Assembly (NCBI GenBank): GCA_004298555.1
Contig: SCQM01000028.1
Location: forward strand, 1 to 33,766
Reading direction: 5' to 3'
Origin: Actinomycetota bacterium
GTDB taxonomy: Bacteria; Actinomycetota; Acidimicrobiia; Acidimicrobiales; Acidimicrobiaceae
Length of the DNA stretch: 33,766 bases
Every line of letters starts with the position of its first letter. Position 1 is the stretch's first letter. Made by a program: the position numbers and the translations under genes. Below are positions 8,019 to 15,704 of this stretch, piece after piece. Under the pieces are notes generated by a model. It was not told the origin of the DNA, did not search any database, and saw only the letters and a list, made by a program, of their open reading frames with translations.

Positions 8019-10387
8019 CTACTGTAGCAAATGATCCAAACGCCGACCTGAGAGTGATTGGCAAGTCTCTGCCCCGGGTTGATGCAGCTGGGAAACTGAT
8101 CGGCCTAACTGCGTATGCCGATGATATTGAGCTACCAGGCACTTTATACTGCAAACTCCTGCGCAGCCACCTGCCTCATGCCAGGGTGTTGTCAGTTGAC
8201 ACCAGTGCGGCAAGTGCAATCAAGGGTGTAATCGCAGTTATAACCGGCGAGGATATCCCGATCAAATACGGCATTATGCCCACCAGCCAGGATGAACATG
8301 CGCTGGAATACGAGAAAGTCCGCTTTGTGGGTGATCCGGTGGCCGCTGTCGCAGCTGTGGATGAAGAGACGGCACTTGCGGCCTGCCGGGCCATTGTGGT
8401 CGAGTATGAGCCACTTGAGACTGTCGAATCGATAGAGCATGCACTGCTGCCACCTTCCGACGAGCCGATCCACGATTATGCCGGACCTGGAAATGTTCAC
8501 AGAATTGGAGCATTGGAGTTTGGTGAAGTAGATGAAGGTTTTGCCAACTCAAGCTTTATCCGCGAAGACGTGTTCTTCTACGAGGGCAATACCCATCTGC
8601 CGATGGAGCAGCACAGCGCTACTGCGACATTTGTCGGTGATCAGCTGACATTGTGGTCCTCGACCCAAGATCCCCACTATGTCCACCGCGCACTGGCCAG
8701 GGTTTTTGATATGCCAATGGGTCATATTAGGGTTGTAGCGGCACCCCATGGCGGTGGCTTCGGCGGAAAGGCCGACCCTTTCTCACATGAAATGGCTGTC
8801 TGCAAACTCGCGATGGTAACTGGCCGTCCCGTCAAATGCACGCTTACCCGCGAAGAGGTGTTTTACGTTCACCGTGGAAGACATCCCGTATTGATGTGGG
8901 TCCGAACGGGCGTTTCCCAGGACGGCAAGATCCTTGCGATGCATTTCCGGACTGCGCTGGATGGCGGCGCCTACGGTTCGTATGGTCCGGCATCGATGCT
9001 CTACACCGGCGCGCTGCAGACGACGACTTACAATATTCCTGCATACCGCTTCGAAGGCGTGCGAGTATTCACGAACAAGGCGCCATGTGGACCCAAGCGC
9101 GGACACGGGACCCCTCAGCCCCGCTTTGCTCTCGAGCTTCATATGGACAAAATTGCTGAAGCCATCGGACTTGATCCGGTGGAACTTCGCAGGCGCAATT
9201 ACGTAAAGCCCTACACCCGGACTATCAATCATCTTCGCATCACGTCATGTGGTATCGAAGAGGTGACAGATCTCGTGGTCGAGGCCTCACGCTACCACGA
9301 ACGCAAAAAGAGGCTTGGACACGGTATGGGATTTGCCGTATCAAGCTACATGAGCGGGGCCGGATTGCCGATCTATTGGAACAAGCTGCCACACAGCGAG
9401 TGCATAATCCAGGTCAACCGGGGAGGGGTTACGCTTTACTGCGGCGCCACCGATATTGGCCAGGGTTCTGACACCGTGCTCGCCACAGTAGCTGCGGAGG
9501 AACTCGGGCTTTGGCCGACTGACATTCGAATCGTCAGCGGAGATACCGGTTTGACTCCCGTGGATTTGGGCTCCTACTCGTCGCGGGTAACATTCATGGC
9601 AGGCAATGCAGCGCTCCAGGCAGCACGTGAAATGCGGGAAATCCTGGTAAGTGCAGTTGCGGAAAAAATGGAATGTAGTCCCAAGGATGTCATGGTAGGG
9701 GACGGGAAGATCGGTGAGCTTTCCTTCGAGGAAGCAGCCAACCTGGCTCAAGAGCGTCATGGCGTTCTAACGGCTAGGGGCAGCTATACGCCTCCGCGAG
9801 AAATAGGTGGCAAATATAAGGCTGCTGGCGTGGGACCAAGCCCTGCCTACAGCTACTCGGCTGCGGTTGTCGATCTCGATGCTGATCCATACAGCGGCGA
9901 AATCCAGTTGAACAAGGTGTGGATAGCTCACGATATTGGGCGCTCGATAAATGAACTGGCCGTCAAGGGTCAGGTCGAAGGTGGCGTTTACATGGGCCTT
10001 TCAGAAGCCATGATGGAAGGGCAGCTTTATCGCCACGGCCTCCATAAGCAGCCGTCGATGCTCGACTACAAGTCATTCACTTTCTTCGAAATGCCCGAAG
10101 TTGAGACCTTTTTGGTGGAAACTGTCGACCTCGAGGGTCCCTATGGAGCTAAAGAAGCCGGACAGGGTCCGCTTCTTCCAGTCATTCCAGCAGTCGTCTC
10201 GGCTGTCCACGATGCCCTTGGAGTCTGGGTTGACGAGGTTCCAATTACACCGGACAAAGTCATGAGGGCTCTCGACGCCAAGGCCAAAGGCCGTGAAGGA
10301 CGCTACGGGCCGAAGAGCTTTCCGCAAATTTCCTATCCGCCTATTGTAAAGGTGCCTCCTTTCGATGCTTCGTCTACCGCGTTTTAG
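8015..10387 (+). CDS. hcrA: 4-hydroxybenzoyl-CoA reductase-type molybdopterin subunit
   Basis: This is the catalytic Mo subunit, which in 4-hydroxybenzoyl-CoA reductase removes the para hydroxyl of the CoA-activated ring to give benzoyl-CoA. The 790-residue length is normal. Visible landmarks are the substrate-domain segment FYEGNTHLPMEQH (188-200), the cofactor loop HGGGFGGKAD (245-254), KRGHGTPQPRFALE (361-374), which replaces the RGFG motif of xanthine dehydrogenases, GATDIGQGSDT (477-487) and the catalytic glutamate Glu714 in GAKEAGQG. FYEGNTHLPMEQH and the RGHGTP variant are, from memory, closer to HcrA than to xanthine or CO dehydrogenases. It overlaps hcrC by four bases and hcrB by 23. 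Other hydroxylases of this superfamily remain possible, but the HcrB-type partner makes them less likely. Confidence 0.85.
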   Translation: MTTVANDPNADLRVIGKSLPRVDAAGKLIGLTAYADDIELPGTLYCKLLRSHLPHARVLSVDTSAASAIKGVIAVITGEDIPIKYGIMPTSQDEHALEYEKVRFVGDPVAAVAAVDEETALAACRAIVVEYEPLETVESIEHALLPPSDEPIHDYAGPGNVHRIGALEFGEVDEGFANSSFIREDVFFYEGNTHLPMEQHSATATFVGDQLTLWSSTQDPHYVHRALARVFDMPMGHIRVVAAPHGGGFGGKADPFSHEMAVCKLAMVTGRPVKCTLTREEVFYVHRGRHPVLMWVRTGVSQDGKILAMHFRTALDGGAYGSYGPASMLYTGALQTTTYNIPAYRFEGVRVFTNKAPCGPKRGHGTPQPRFALELHMDKIAEAIGLDPVELRRRNYVKPYTRTINHLRITSCGIEEVTDLVVEASRYHERKKRLGHGMGFAVSSYMSGAGLPIYWNKLPHSECIIQVNRGGVTLYCGATDIGQGSDTVLATVAAEELGLWPTDIRIVSGDTGLTPVDLGSYSSRVTFMAGNAALQAAREMREILVSAVAEKMECSPKDVMVGDGKIGELSFEEAANLAQERHGVLTARGSYTPPREIGGKYKAAGVGPSPAYSYSAAVVDLDADPYSGEIQLNKVWIAHDIGRSINELAVKGQVEGGVYMGLSEAMMEGQLYRHGLHKQPSMLDYKSFTFFEMPEVETFLVETVDLEGPYGAKEAGQGPLLPVIPAVVSAVHDALGVWVDEVPITPDKVMRALDAKAKGREGRYGPKSFPQISYPPIVKVPPFDASSTAF

Positions 10388-11351
10388 TTATCTACGGCCT
10401 GAATCTGTGGCTGAAGCCGCCCAGATTCTTTCAGAGTATGGACCCCGGGCAACGGTTGTGGCCGGGGGAACAGATCTGCTTCCAAAGATGAAGAGGGGTC
10501 AGATCGAACCTGAGGTAGTGGTAGGAATCGGTCATCTGCCTGAGCTTCGCCAAATCCGTGCTACTGGTGACGGCGGTTTCGAGATCGGGGCCTGCGTGAC
10601 CCTGACGGAAGTGGTTGCCAGCTCCGAACTGCAGGCGGCGTACAGAGGCTACACGCGCGCTGCTGCATTAGTCTCATCGCCGGCGTTGCGCAATTCGGGA
10701 ACAATTGGCGGGAACCTGTGTGTCGATACACGCTGCAACTATTACGACGAGAGCTATGAGTGGCGCAAAGCTCTGGGGTTCTGCATGAAGAAGGATGGAA
10801 ACATTTGCAGGGTTGCCCCGGCAAGCGCTACCTGCAGGGCGATTGCGTCTTCTGACACCGCTCCTGCCGCAATTTCGATGAACGCAACAGTGCTTCTCGT
10901 CGGTCCCAAAGGGGAACGCGAGGTTCCAGTGGAATCCTTGTATCAAGACGACGGTCAGTTCTATCTGACTAAAGCCGCAGATGAGATTCTGGTCAGCCTG
11001 AAGATGCCGAGTCCGGGCGCCTGGAGATCGTCATATGTCAAAGTGCGCAACCGGGGAACCATAGATTTCCCACTTGTGGGCGCAGCTGCGGCACTTAAGA
11101 TGAATGGCTCTGTGGTCGAGGACTGCCGGATCGTAATTACTGCAGTTGGGCCCCAGCCGTTGGATGTCAGTCAGGCTGCCCGGCCGCTCCTTGGGAGACC
11201 AATTGATGATGCCATCCTTGAGGAGGTAGCTACCGAGGCTGCGAAGCCTGCCAGGCCTCTCGACAACGCCGACATTTCATATGTGTGGAGGAAGCGAATG
11301 ACACGTCGTGCAATCGAGCAGGCGATAAAGGAAGCTGCAGAGGTCGCATAG
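10365..11351 (+). CDS. hcrB: 4-hydroxybenzoyl-CoA reductase-type FAD / [4Fe-4S] subunit
   Basis: This FAD-binding medium subunit carries electrons between the iron-sulphur subunit and an external donor. It has the FAD loop VVAGGTDLLP (31-40) and TIGGNLC (113-119). Directly after comes an insertion with Cys124, Cys140, Cys148 and Cys157 (TRCNYY, GFCMKKDG, NICRVA, ATCRA) that ordinary CoxM/XDH FAD subunits lack. In 4-hydroxybenzoyl-CoA reductase this insertion holds an extra [4Fe-4S] cluster, which lets the enzyme run in the reductive direction with low-potential electrons. This is the strongest single argument for the hcr assignment. The ATG at 10365 lies inside the end of hcrA. A small perfect hairpin (AAAGG-TGCCT-CCTTT) sits just upstream, in the ribosome-binding area. 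Confidence 0.88.
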   Translation: MLRLPRFSYLRPESVAEAAQILSEYGPRATVVAGGTDLLPKMKRGQIEPEVVVGIGHLPELRQIRATGDGGFEIGACVTLTEVVASSELQAAYRGYTRAAALVSSPALRNSGTIGGNLCVDTRCNYYDESYEWRKALGFCMKKDGNICRVAPASATCRAIASSDTAPAAISMNATVLLVGPKGEREVPVESLYQDDGQFYLTKAADEILVSLKMPSPGAWRSSYVKVRNRGTIDFPLVGAAAALKMNGSVVEDCRIVITAVGPQPLDVSQAARPLLGRPIDDAILEEVATEAAKPARPLDNADISYVWRKRMTRRAIEQAIKEAAEVA

Positions 11352-11871
11352 TTTTAGATGCTCGCAGTCATTGGAAAGCGGCCGCGAAAGTGTGGCTGCG
11401 GGCGCAAGGATCAAGTTAGTGGCTGAGAGTGGAAACAAGTACAGATATATGCGTTGAGTTTAAAAGTGAAATGGGTATGAGTTAGAGGCAGCGAAGGTAT
11501 CGCTACATGTTGTTGAGCGTCACGCCATCGGGTTTGATTGAGCCCGGCAGTGGGGCGGTGTCAAGTTGGCGATATCGGTCTTGGGGATGAATGGCGGCAA
11601 GGAGTCTTGGCTAGGAACCGGAACCTCGCCTGCCTGTGCCTCTTGCAAAGAGGACCTCCGGAAGTGGAGGAGATCAGTATCTTATCCACCGGTAATTACG
11701 AAAGGGAAGTTTGGGGGATGGTCAAATGTGTGTGAACTACTTAGCCATTGACGTCGATGATTCAATTATTTTGGATAGCGCAGCAGCAGCGCCAGGGTTC
11801 ATAGAGACCTTCATCTCTGGGATAACTGGTTTTTGCCAGGCTCTGTCCCTGCCGCTCGGGGCTGATGCAAA
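11352..11871. other. Intergenic gap between hcrB and the CoA ligase
   Basis: No convincing gene is present in these 520 bases. Overlapping frames at 11538-11751 lack ribosome sites and family resemblance. The sequence GAAAGCGGCCGC at 11374-11385 repeats the left arm of the hairpin at 16788-16835 and may be the remains of a terminator, but the matching right arm is missing here. The gap suggests that the ligase has its own promoter, which I cannot locate. Confidence 0.4.
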
Positions 11872-13140
11872 ATGAGCGCGGACACTATTGCTCAAGCCAA
11901 TGTCAAATCCATACAGCTGGAGAAATTACAGGCTGGCGTGGAAGAGGTTCTGGCTTCAAATGCTTTTTATCAATCACGGCTTCACAAGGTCGACACATGG
12001 AGCGATTTTTTTGACCTGCCTTTTCTGACAAAGGCGGAACTCGTCGAAGATCAAAAGAACAACTTGCCGTTTGGCACCAATCTCACCTATCCTCTCGGTG
12101 ACTATGTCCGTTTGCATCAGACCTCGGGAAGTTCAGGAGGCAGGCCACTGCGATGGCTCGATACTGCCAGGTCATGGCTGTGGTGGACTGGTCTTTGGGC
12201 TAACCATGTTTACAAGGCTGCAGGGATTACAAGTGAAGACCGGATTTTCTTCGCTTTCAGCTTCGGCCCGTTTGTAGGATTTTGGTCTGCCTATGCCGGG
12301 GCAGAAAGACTGGGCGCCATGGTCATTCCAGGCGGTTCAATGAGTTCGGAGCAGCGCGTGCTGGCGATTCGCGATCTTGAGCCAACTGTTCTTTGCAGCA
12401 CCCCAACCTATGCGCTTCGCCTTGGCGAAGTAGCCAACGAGATGGGGATCGACCTTTCGAAATCTTCGATTCGCAAGACTCTTCATGCGGGAGAGCCAGG
12501 TGCGAGCATTCCTGCCACCAAGCGCTCTATAGAGACGATGTATGGCGCTCAGGTTTATGATCACACCGGGATGACCGAATTGGGTCCAACTGGATTCACC
12601 TGCTCGGCAGGAGATGGGGTCCATTTCATTGAGTCGGAATTCATATTTGAAGTGATTCCTTTGGGCAGTGATCCGGAAAGCAATATCACCCAATCTGAAG
12701 GCAAGGGCGAATTGGTTGTCACAAACCTTGGGCGTTTCTGCTCTCCGCTGATTCGTTATCGGACAGGCGATCTTGTTGACCTTTCGCGCGAACCGTGTTC
12801 CTGCGGAAGCCCATTTGTCAAGTCCCTTGGGGGAATACAGGGTCGGGTCGATGACATGTTTACCGTGAGGGGCATAAACCTATATCCATCGCAGGTTGAG
12901 GAAGTCTTGATGCGCTACTCGGAAATCGTGAACTTCCAGATAAGGCATCAGAAGGTTCGTCAGATGGACGAAGTTGCCCTCCTGATTGAGACCAGGGATG
13001 GTACTGAGGAGGTTGTCGAAAGGGTGGTGCTTGATCTTCGCCATTCGTTTGGGGTGCGCATCGATTGCAAATCTGTGCCAATTGGCTCTTTGCCACGCGA
13101 AGAAATGAAGGCAAAGCGGGTTGTCCACGTAGAGGGATAG
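11872..13140 (+). CDS. PaaK-type (phenylacetate/aryl) CoA ligase
   Basis: This AMP-forming ligase activates a carboxylic acid to its CoA thioester with ATP. At 422 residues it matches the compact PaaK branch rather than the roughly 520-residue benzoate/4-hydroxybenzoate ligases. Visible motifs are the P-loop TSGSSGGRPL (84-93), YDHTGMTELGP (229-239), the ATP-ribose motif RYRTGD (295-300), a CxC pair at Cys309/Cys311, the hinge GRVDDMF (324-330) and the C-terminal lysine Lys413 in REEMKAKRVV. It starts at ATG 11872 with only a weak upstream ribosome site. Lying downstream of hcrCAB on the same strand, it is the obvious candidate to make the aryl-CoA substrate of the reductase. Phenylacetate or another aryl acid is equally possible. 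Confidence 0.82.
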   Translation: MSADTIAQANVKSIQLEKLQAGVEEVLASNAFYQSRLHKVDTWSDFFDLPFLTKAELVEDQKNNLPFGTNLTYPLGDYVRLHQTSGSSGGRPLRWLDTARSWLWWTGLWANHVYKAAGITSEDRIFFAFSFGPFVGFWSAYAGAERLGAMVIPGGSMSSEQRVLAIRDLEPTVLCSTPTYALRLGEVANEMGIDLSKSSIRKTLHAGEPGASIPATKRSIETMYGAQVYDHTGMTELGPTGFTCSAGDGVHFIESEFIFEVIPLGSDPESNITQSEGKGELVVTNLGRFCSPLIRYRTGDLVDLSREPCSCGSPFVKSLGGIQGRVDDMFTVRGINLYPSQVEEVLMRYSEIVNFQIRHQKVRQMDEVALLIETRDGTEEVVERVVLDLRHSFGVRIDCKSVPIGSLPREEMKAKRVVHVEG

Positions 13141-13371
13141 CGGCAGAATCTGGCAGTTTTAACTGGGCGGCTTCGAGGCTACCGGGTTAGGCTTCGAGGA
13201 CTCAGGTTCCGCAGCCCAGTCGGAGTCTTGCAGCCGCCCGTCCGTTTTGTCTTTGATTCGTCCGGCAAGTTTGGCCGCGGAAGACCCGAATTTTGTCTAA
13301 CCGGTACAGTAAATGAGCGATAATTTACCATGGGTTACGATACGATTGTCAGGTGGATCGTGCTCTAGAAA

Positions 13372-13396
13372 TATCTGGGTGATAAATACCCTGATA
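13372..13396 (+). promoter_or_regulatory. Inverted repeat in the aquaporin leader
   Basis: TATCTGGGT (13372-13380) and ACCCTGATA (13388-13396) form nine-base arms with one mismatch around a seven-base AT-rich spacer. The repeat ends 23 bases before the aquaporin ATG. It could be an operator or an mRNA hairpin just ahead of the ribosome site. No regulator can be named. Confidence 0.3.
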
Positions 13397-13419
13397 TGAG
13401 CCGAATGATGGAGTAAAGC

Positions 13420-14253
13420 ATGGCTGAAGATGAAGGCGCTGCGCCGCAGAGTTTGGGATCTGAGTCGCCGTCATTTCGTGGATCGAAGACCTCATCTGGA
13501 GCTCGAATACATTTAGAATTTCCATGGGAAATTCAGTTCAGGGACCCGGCTCTTGAGCTGAGAAGACTGTTCAGCGAATTTGTCGGGACTTTCTTTCTAG
13601 TGTTAGTTGCTTCTGGCGCACCTACCGTTGCTGCAGTGGGTGCTGGTTCGATCGGCCGTTCAGCAGCAGTGACTGCACCTGGATTGATGGTGCTGGCAAT
13701 CATTTTGTTCATGGGGACCGTGTCGGGTGCGCATCTCAATCCGGTGGTAAGCATCGCCTTTGCAATGAGGAAGGATTTTCCTTGGAGGAGGGTGCCAGGT
13801 TACATTGTCGTGCAGGCACTCGGTGCGGTGCTTGCAGGTTGGTTCCTTTACGCAATGTTTGGGAAAGTGGGCATGCTTGGTGCGACTCTTCCGGGTAAGG
13901 GAGTAACAGATCTTCAGGCGTTCCTGATGGAGGCTGTTCTAACGCTCGGATTGGTTAGCACCATTCTGGGGACTGCTTCCAAGGCACAGAACGTCGGCAC
14001 TATGTCGGCGGTGGGAGTGGGCTCGTATATCGTGTTGGCAGGCCTCTGGGCAAGTCCGATAAGCGGGGCTTCGATGAACCCTGCCCGGTCATTTGGTCCG
14101 GCAGTGGTTCTAGGCGATTATTCGCACCTCTGGGTATATATGGCAGGACCCCTTGCGGGTGCGGTGCTGGCAGTCATCGTGGCAATCTTTCTGCGAGGTC
14201 GGGGGGGACATGACCCTGCGGCGCGCATGGCAGCACAAGGCCGTATTCAGTGA
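13420..14253 (+). CDS. MIP-family aquaporin / glycerol facilitator-like channel
   Basis: This integral membrane channel carries water or small neutral solutes. It has 277 residues with about six membrane segments after a roughly 45-residue hydrophilic N-terminal tail that is longer than usual. The second pore loop has the classic NPA (220-222) followed by Arg223 (SMNPARSFGPA). The first loop reads SGAHLNPVVS, so the first NPA is NPV (107-109), a known variation that can alter selectivity. GGAG lies six bases before ATG 13420. The gene is monocistronic or leads into the next small gene 55 bases downstream. The substrate (water, glycerol, or small acids or peroxide) cannot be fixed from this alone. 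Confidence 0.85.
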   Translation: MAEDEGAAPQSLGSESPSFRGSKTSSGARIHLEFPWEIQFRDPALELRRLFSEFVGTFFLVLVASGAPTVAAVGAGSIGRSAAVTAPGLMVLAIILFMGTVSGAHLNPVVSIAFAMRKDFPWRRVPGYIVVQALGAVLAGWFLYAMFGKVGMLGATLPGKGVTDLQAFLMEAVLTLGLVSTILGTASKAQNVGTMSAVGVGSYIVLAGLWASPISGASMNPARSFGPAVVLGDYSHLWVYMAGPLAGAVLAVIVAIFLRGRGGHDPAARMAAQGRIQ

Positions 14254-14308
14254 CGGCCTCTATGTTTGGACCATTTGAGAACTACTCCTTTCAGTAGAGA
14301 GGTCACAT

Positions 14309-14716
14309 ATGGCAAAGAAAAAGCCTGCGAGGAAAGAGAAAGAGTTGTGGAAGGATTTGCCGGAAGAGCATGATTTTCCTGCGGCATTCAGCTATCTTTC
14401 GTTGATTTGCGGAGAGAGGCCGGCAGAGGCTTTAGTCAATTTGCTTAAGGATGCTCCAGTGGAAAGGCGCAAGGCGAAAGATCTTCTGAGGGCGAGCAGG
14501 CTTCCGCTGCTGCCAGAGAATGACTATCATGTGGCTCTTGATCTAAAAAAGATTGCAGACGGGGTTCCCCTGTCACCTGTTCTTCTGGTAAGAGGCAACG
14601 CGGCGAAGCTGTTGAATCTGACGGTAGCCGACGGCTATCACCGGATCTGCGCAAGTTACCATGTCGACGAAGACCAGGATGTCCGCTGCAAAATTGTGGA
14701 GCCGAAATTCGTCTAG
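14309..14716 (+). CDS. Small conserved-looking protein, function unknown
   Basis: The product is a 135-residue soluble protein with a very basic start (MAKKKPARKEKELWKDLPEE). A central helix-rich stretch is followed by segments that recall the ParB/sulfiredoxin-like nuclease fold: LSPVLLVRGN, then VADGYHRICASYHVDE. The Asp-Gly-Tyr-His-Arg core resembles the DGxHR motif of that fold, but the similarity is short. AGAGAGG lies a few bases before ATG 14309. Codon use looks coding, and on the opposite strand only a Pro/Arg/Ser-rich shadow frame is seen. It lies between the aquaporin and the SnoaL-like gene. I do not recognise a specific function. Confidence 0.65.
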   Translation: MAKKKPARKEKELWKDLPEEHDFPAAFSYLSLICGERPAEALVNLLKDAPVERRKAKDLLRASRLPLLPENDYHVALDLKKIADGVPLSPVLLVRGNAAKLLNLTVADGYHRICASYHVDEDQDVRCKIVEPKFV

Positions 14717-14812
14717 CTTTGTCTGGCTGAGATTTCCCTTCAGTCCGGTTTGCCAAGCCTGAAGGCCTTAGAGCTCCTCATTATTGCAGGCGCAGTGACC
14801 GGCGAGGATAAT

Positions 14813-15418
14813 CTATGGCTGGCTAAATCTCTGGTCGAGCCATTGCCGACCCCTGAGATACAGGGCTTGCACTTCAGGGCCATCGATGCCTGGCATGTCC
14901 GCCTTGACTTCATATCCGATTCGCGTCTGGAGGTAGGCAAGATGCCTATACCCAATCGGAAATCTATTCAAGAGTTCATCGTCAAGGTTGGGTGATTGGC
15001 CGGGCACGACCGGGTTCAGCCGGTCCATTTCGTAAATCGGCTGGCGCAATACAAGTTTCCATTCTCCGTCGTCTCTGCGCAGGAAATCATAAAATCTGCC
15101 CGTGCATATAACGTCGCAGAGCACCCCTTCCACTTCGGCTCTTTGAGTTATTGTCATCTTGGTCTGGGAAATGGCGCGATTTCCTGAAACGTCAATTGAA
15201 CTGCCACCAAGGAAATGGAGGATCCGTACCCCTTTGTTCCAGCCGTCAATGCTCGCTTGGATGAATTCTTCGGCAGTGCCTTGTTTCCATGTGGCCATCA
15301 TTGATCCATTGTCGGCCCAAAGTGTCCTGAAGCGGTCCCAGTCACCAGCATCCCGCCAAATCGCCCAGTTCTCCACGAGCTCACGGATGCGGATGCGCTC
15401 AACGATTTGATTATCCAC
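14813..15418 (-). CDS. SnoaL/NTF2-like protein
   Basis: The 201-residue cytosolic protein has the NTF2-like cone fold pattern. An N-terminal helix pair (IRELVENWAIWRDAGDWDRF) leads to RTLWADNGSMMATW, then strands ending in the FYDFLRRDDGEWKLVLRQPI region typical of SnoaL_4 proteins. Family members act as small isomerases, dehydratases or cyclases, or as subunits that resemble ring-hydroxylating dioxygenase beta chains. About 60 extra C-terminal residues after the fold are unusual. The start is GTG 15418, with AGGAAGG eight bases upstream. It is divergent from the bicupin gene, so the two may share a regulatory region and an aromatic-metabolism context. The substrate is unknown. Confidence 0.7.
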   Translation of the reverse strand: MDNQIVERIRIRELVENWAIWRDAGDWDRFRTLWADNGSMMATWKQGTAEEFIQASIDGWNKGVRILHFLGGSSIDVSGNRAISQTKMTITQRAEVEGVLCDVICTGRFYDFLRRDDGEWKLVLRQPIYEMDRLNPVVPGQSPNLDDELLNRFPIGYRHLAYLQTRIGYEVKADMPGIDGPEVQALYLRGRQWLDQRFSQP

Positions 15419-15704
15419 GGTTAGTACCTTCCTGTCGGTCTGAGTGGCTTTGGCAAAAGGGGTGTGATCTATACCGGTTATCTCCGATGAAATATTACCT
15501 GACTCACCAAGCGCGTCTCACCTGTCTATCGGGCGATAGCGTGATCGTGGTTTTGCCTAATATTATGATAGCCCTGGGCTGAATTGGCATTTATGAACAC
15601 CGTGGTCTTGCATCTGTTGTAGACCTTTGTTTTTCTCACATGTGTGGCATCAAGTGCCTATCGATGCTTCTCGGGGAGAGATTTGTATTTTGGGGGATGA
15701 CGCT

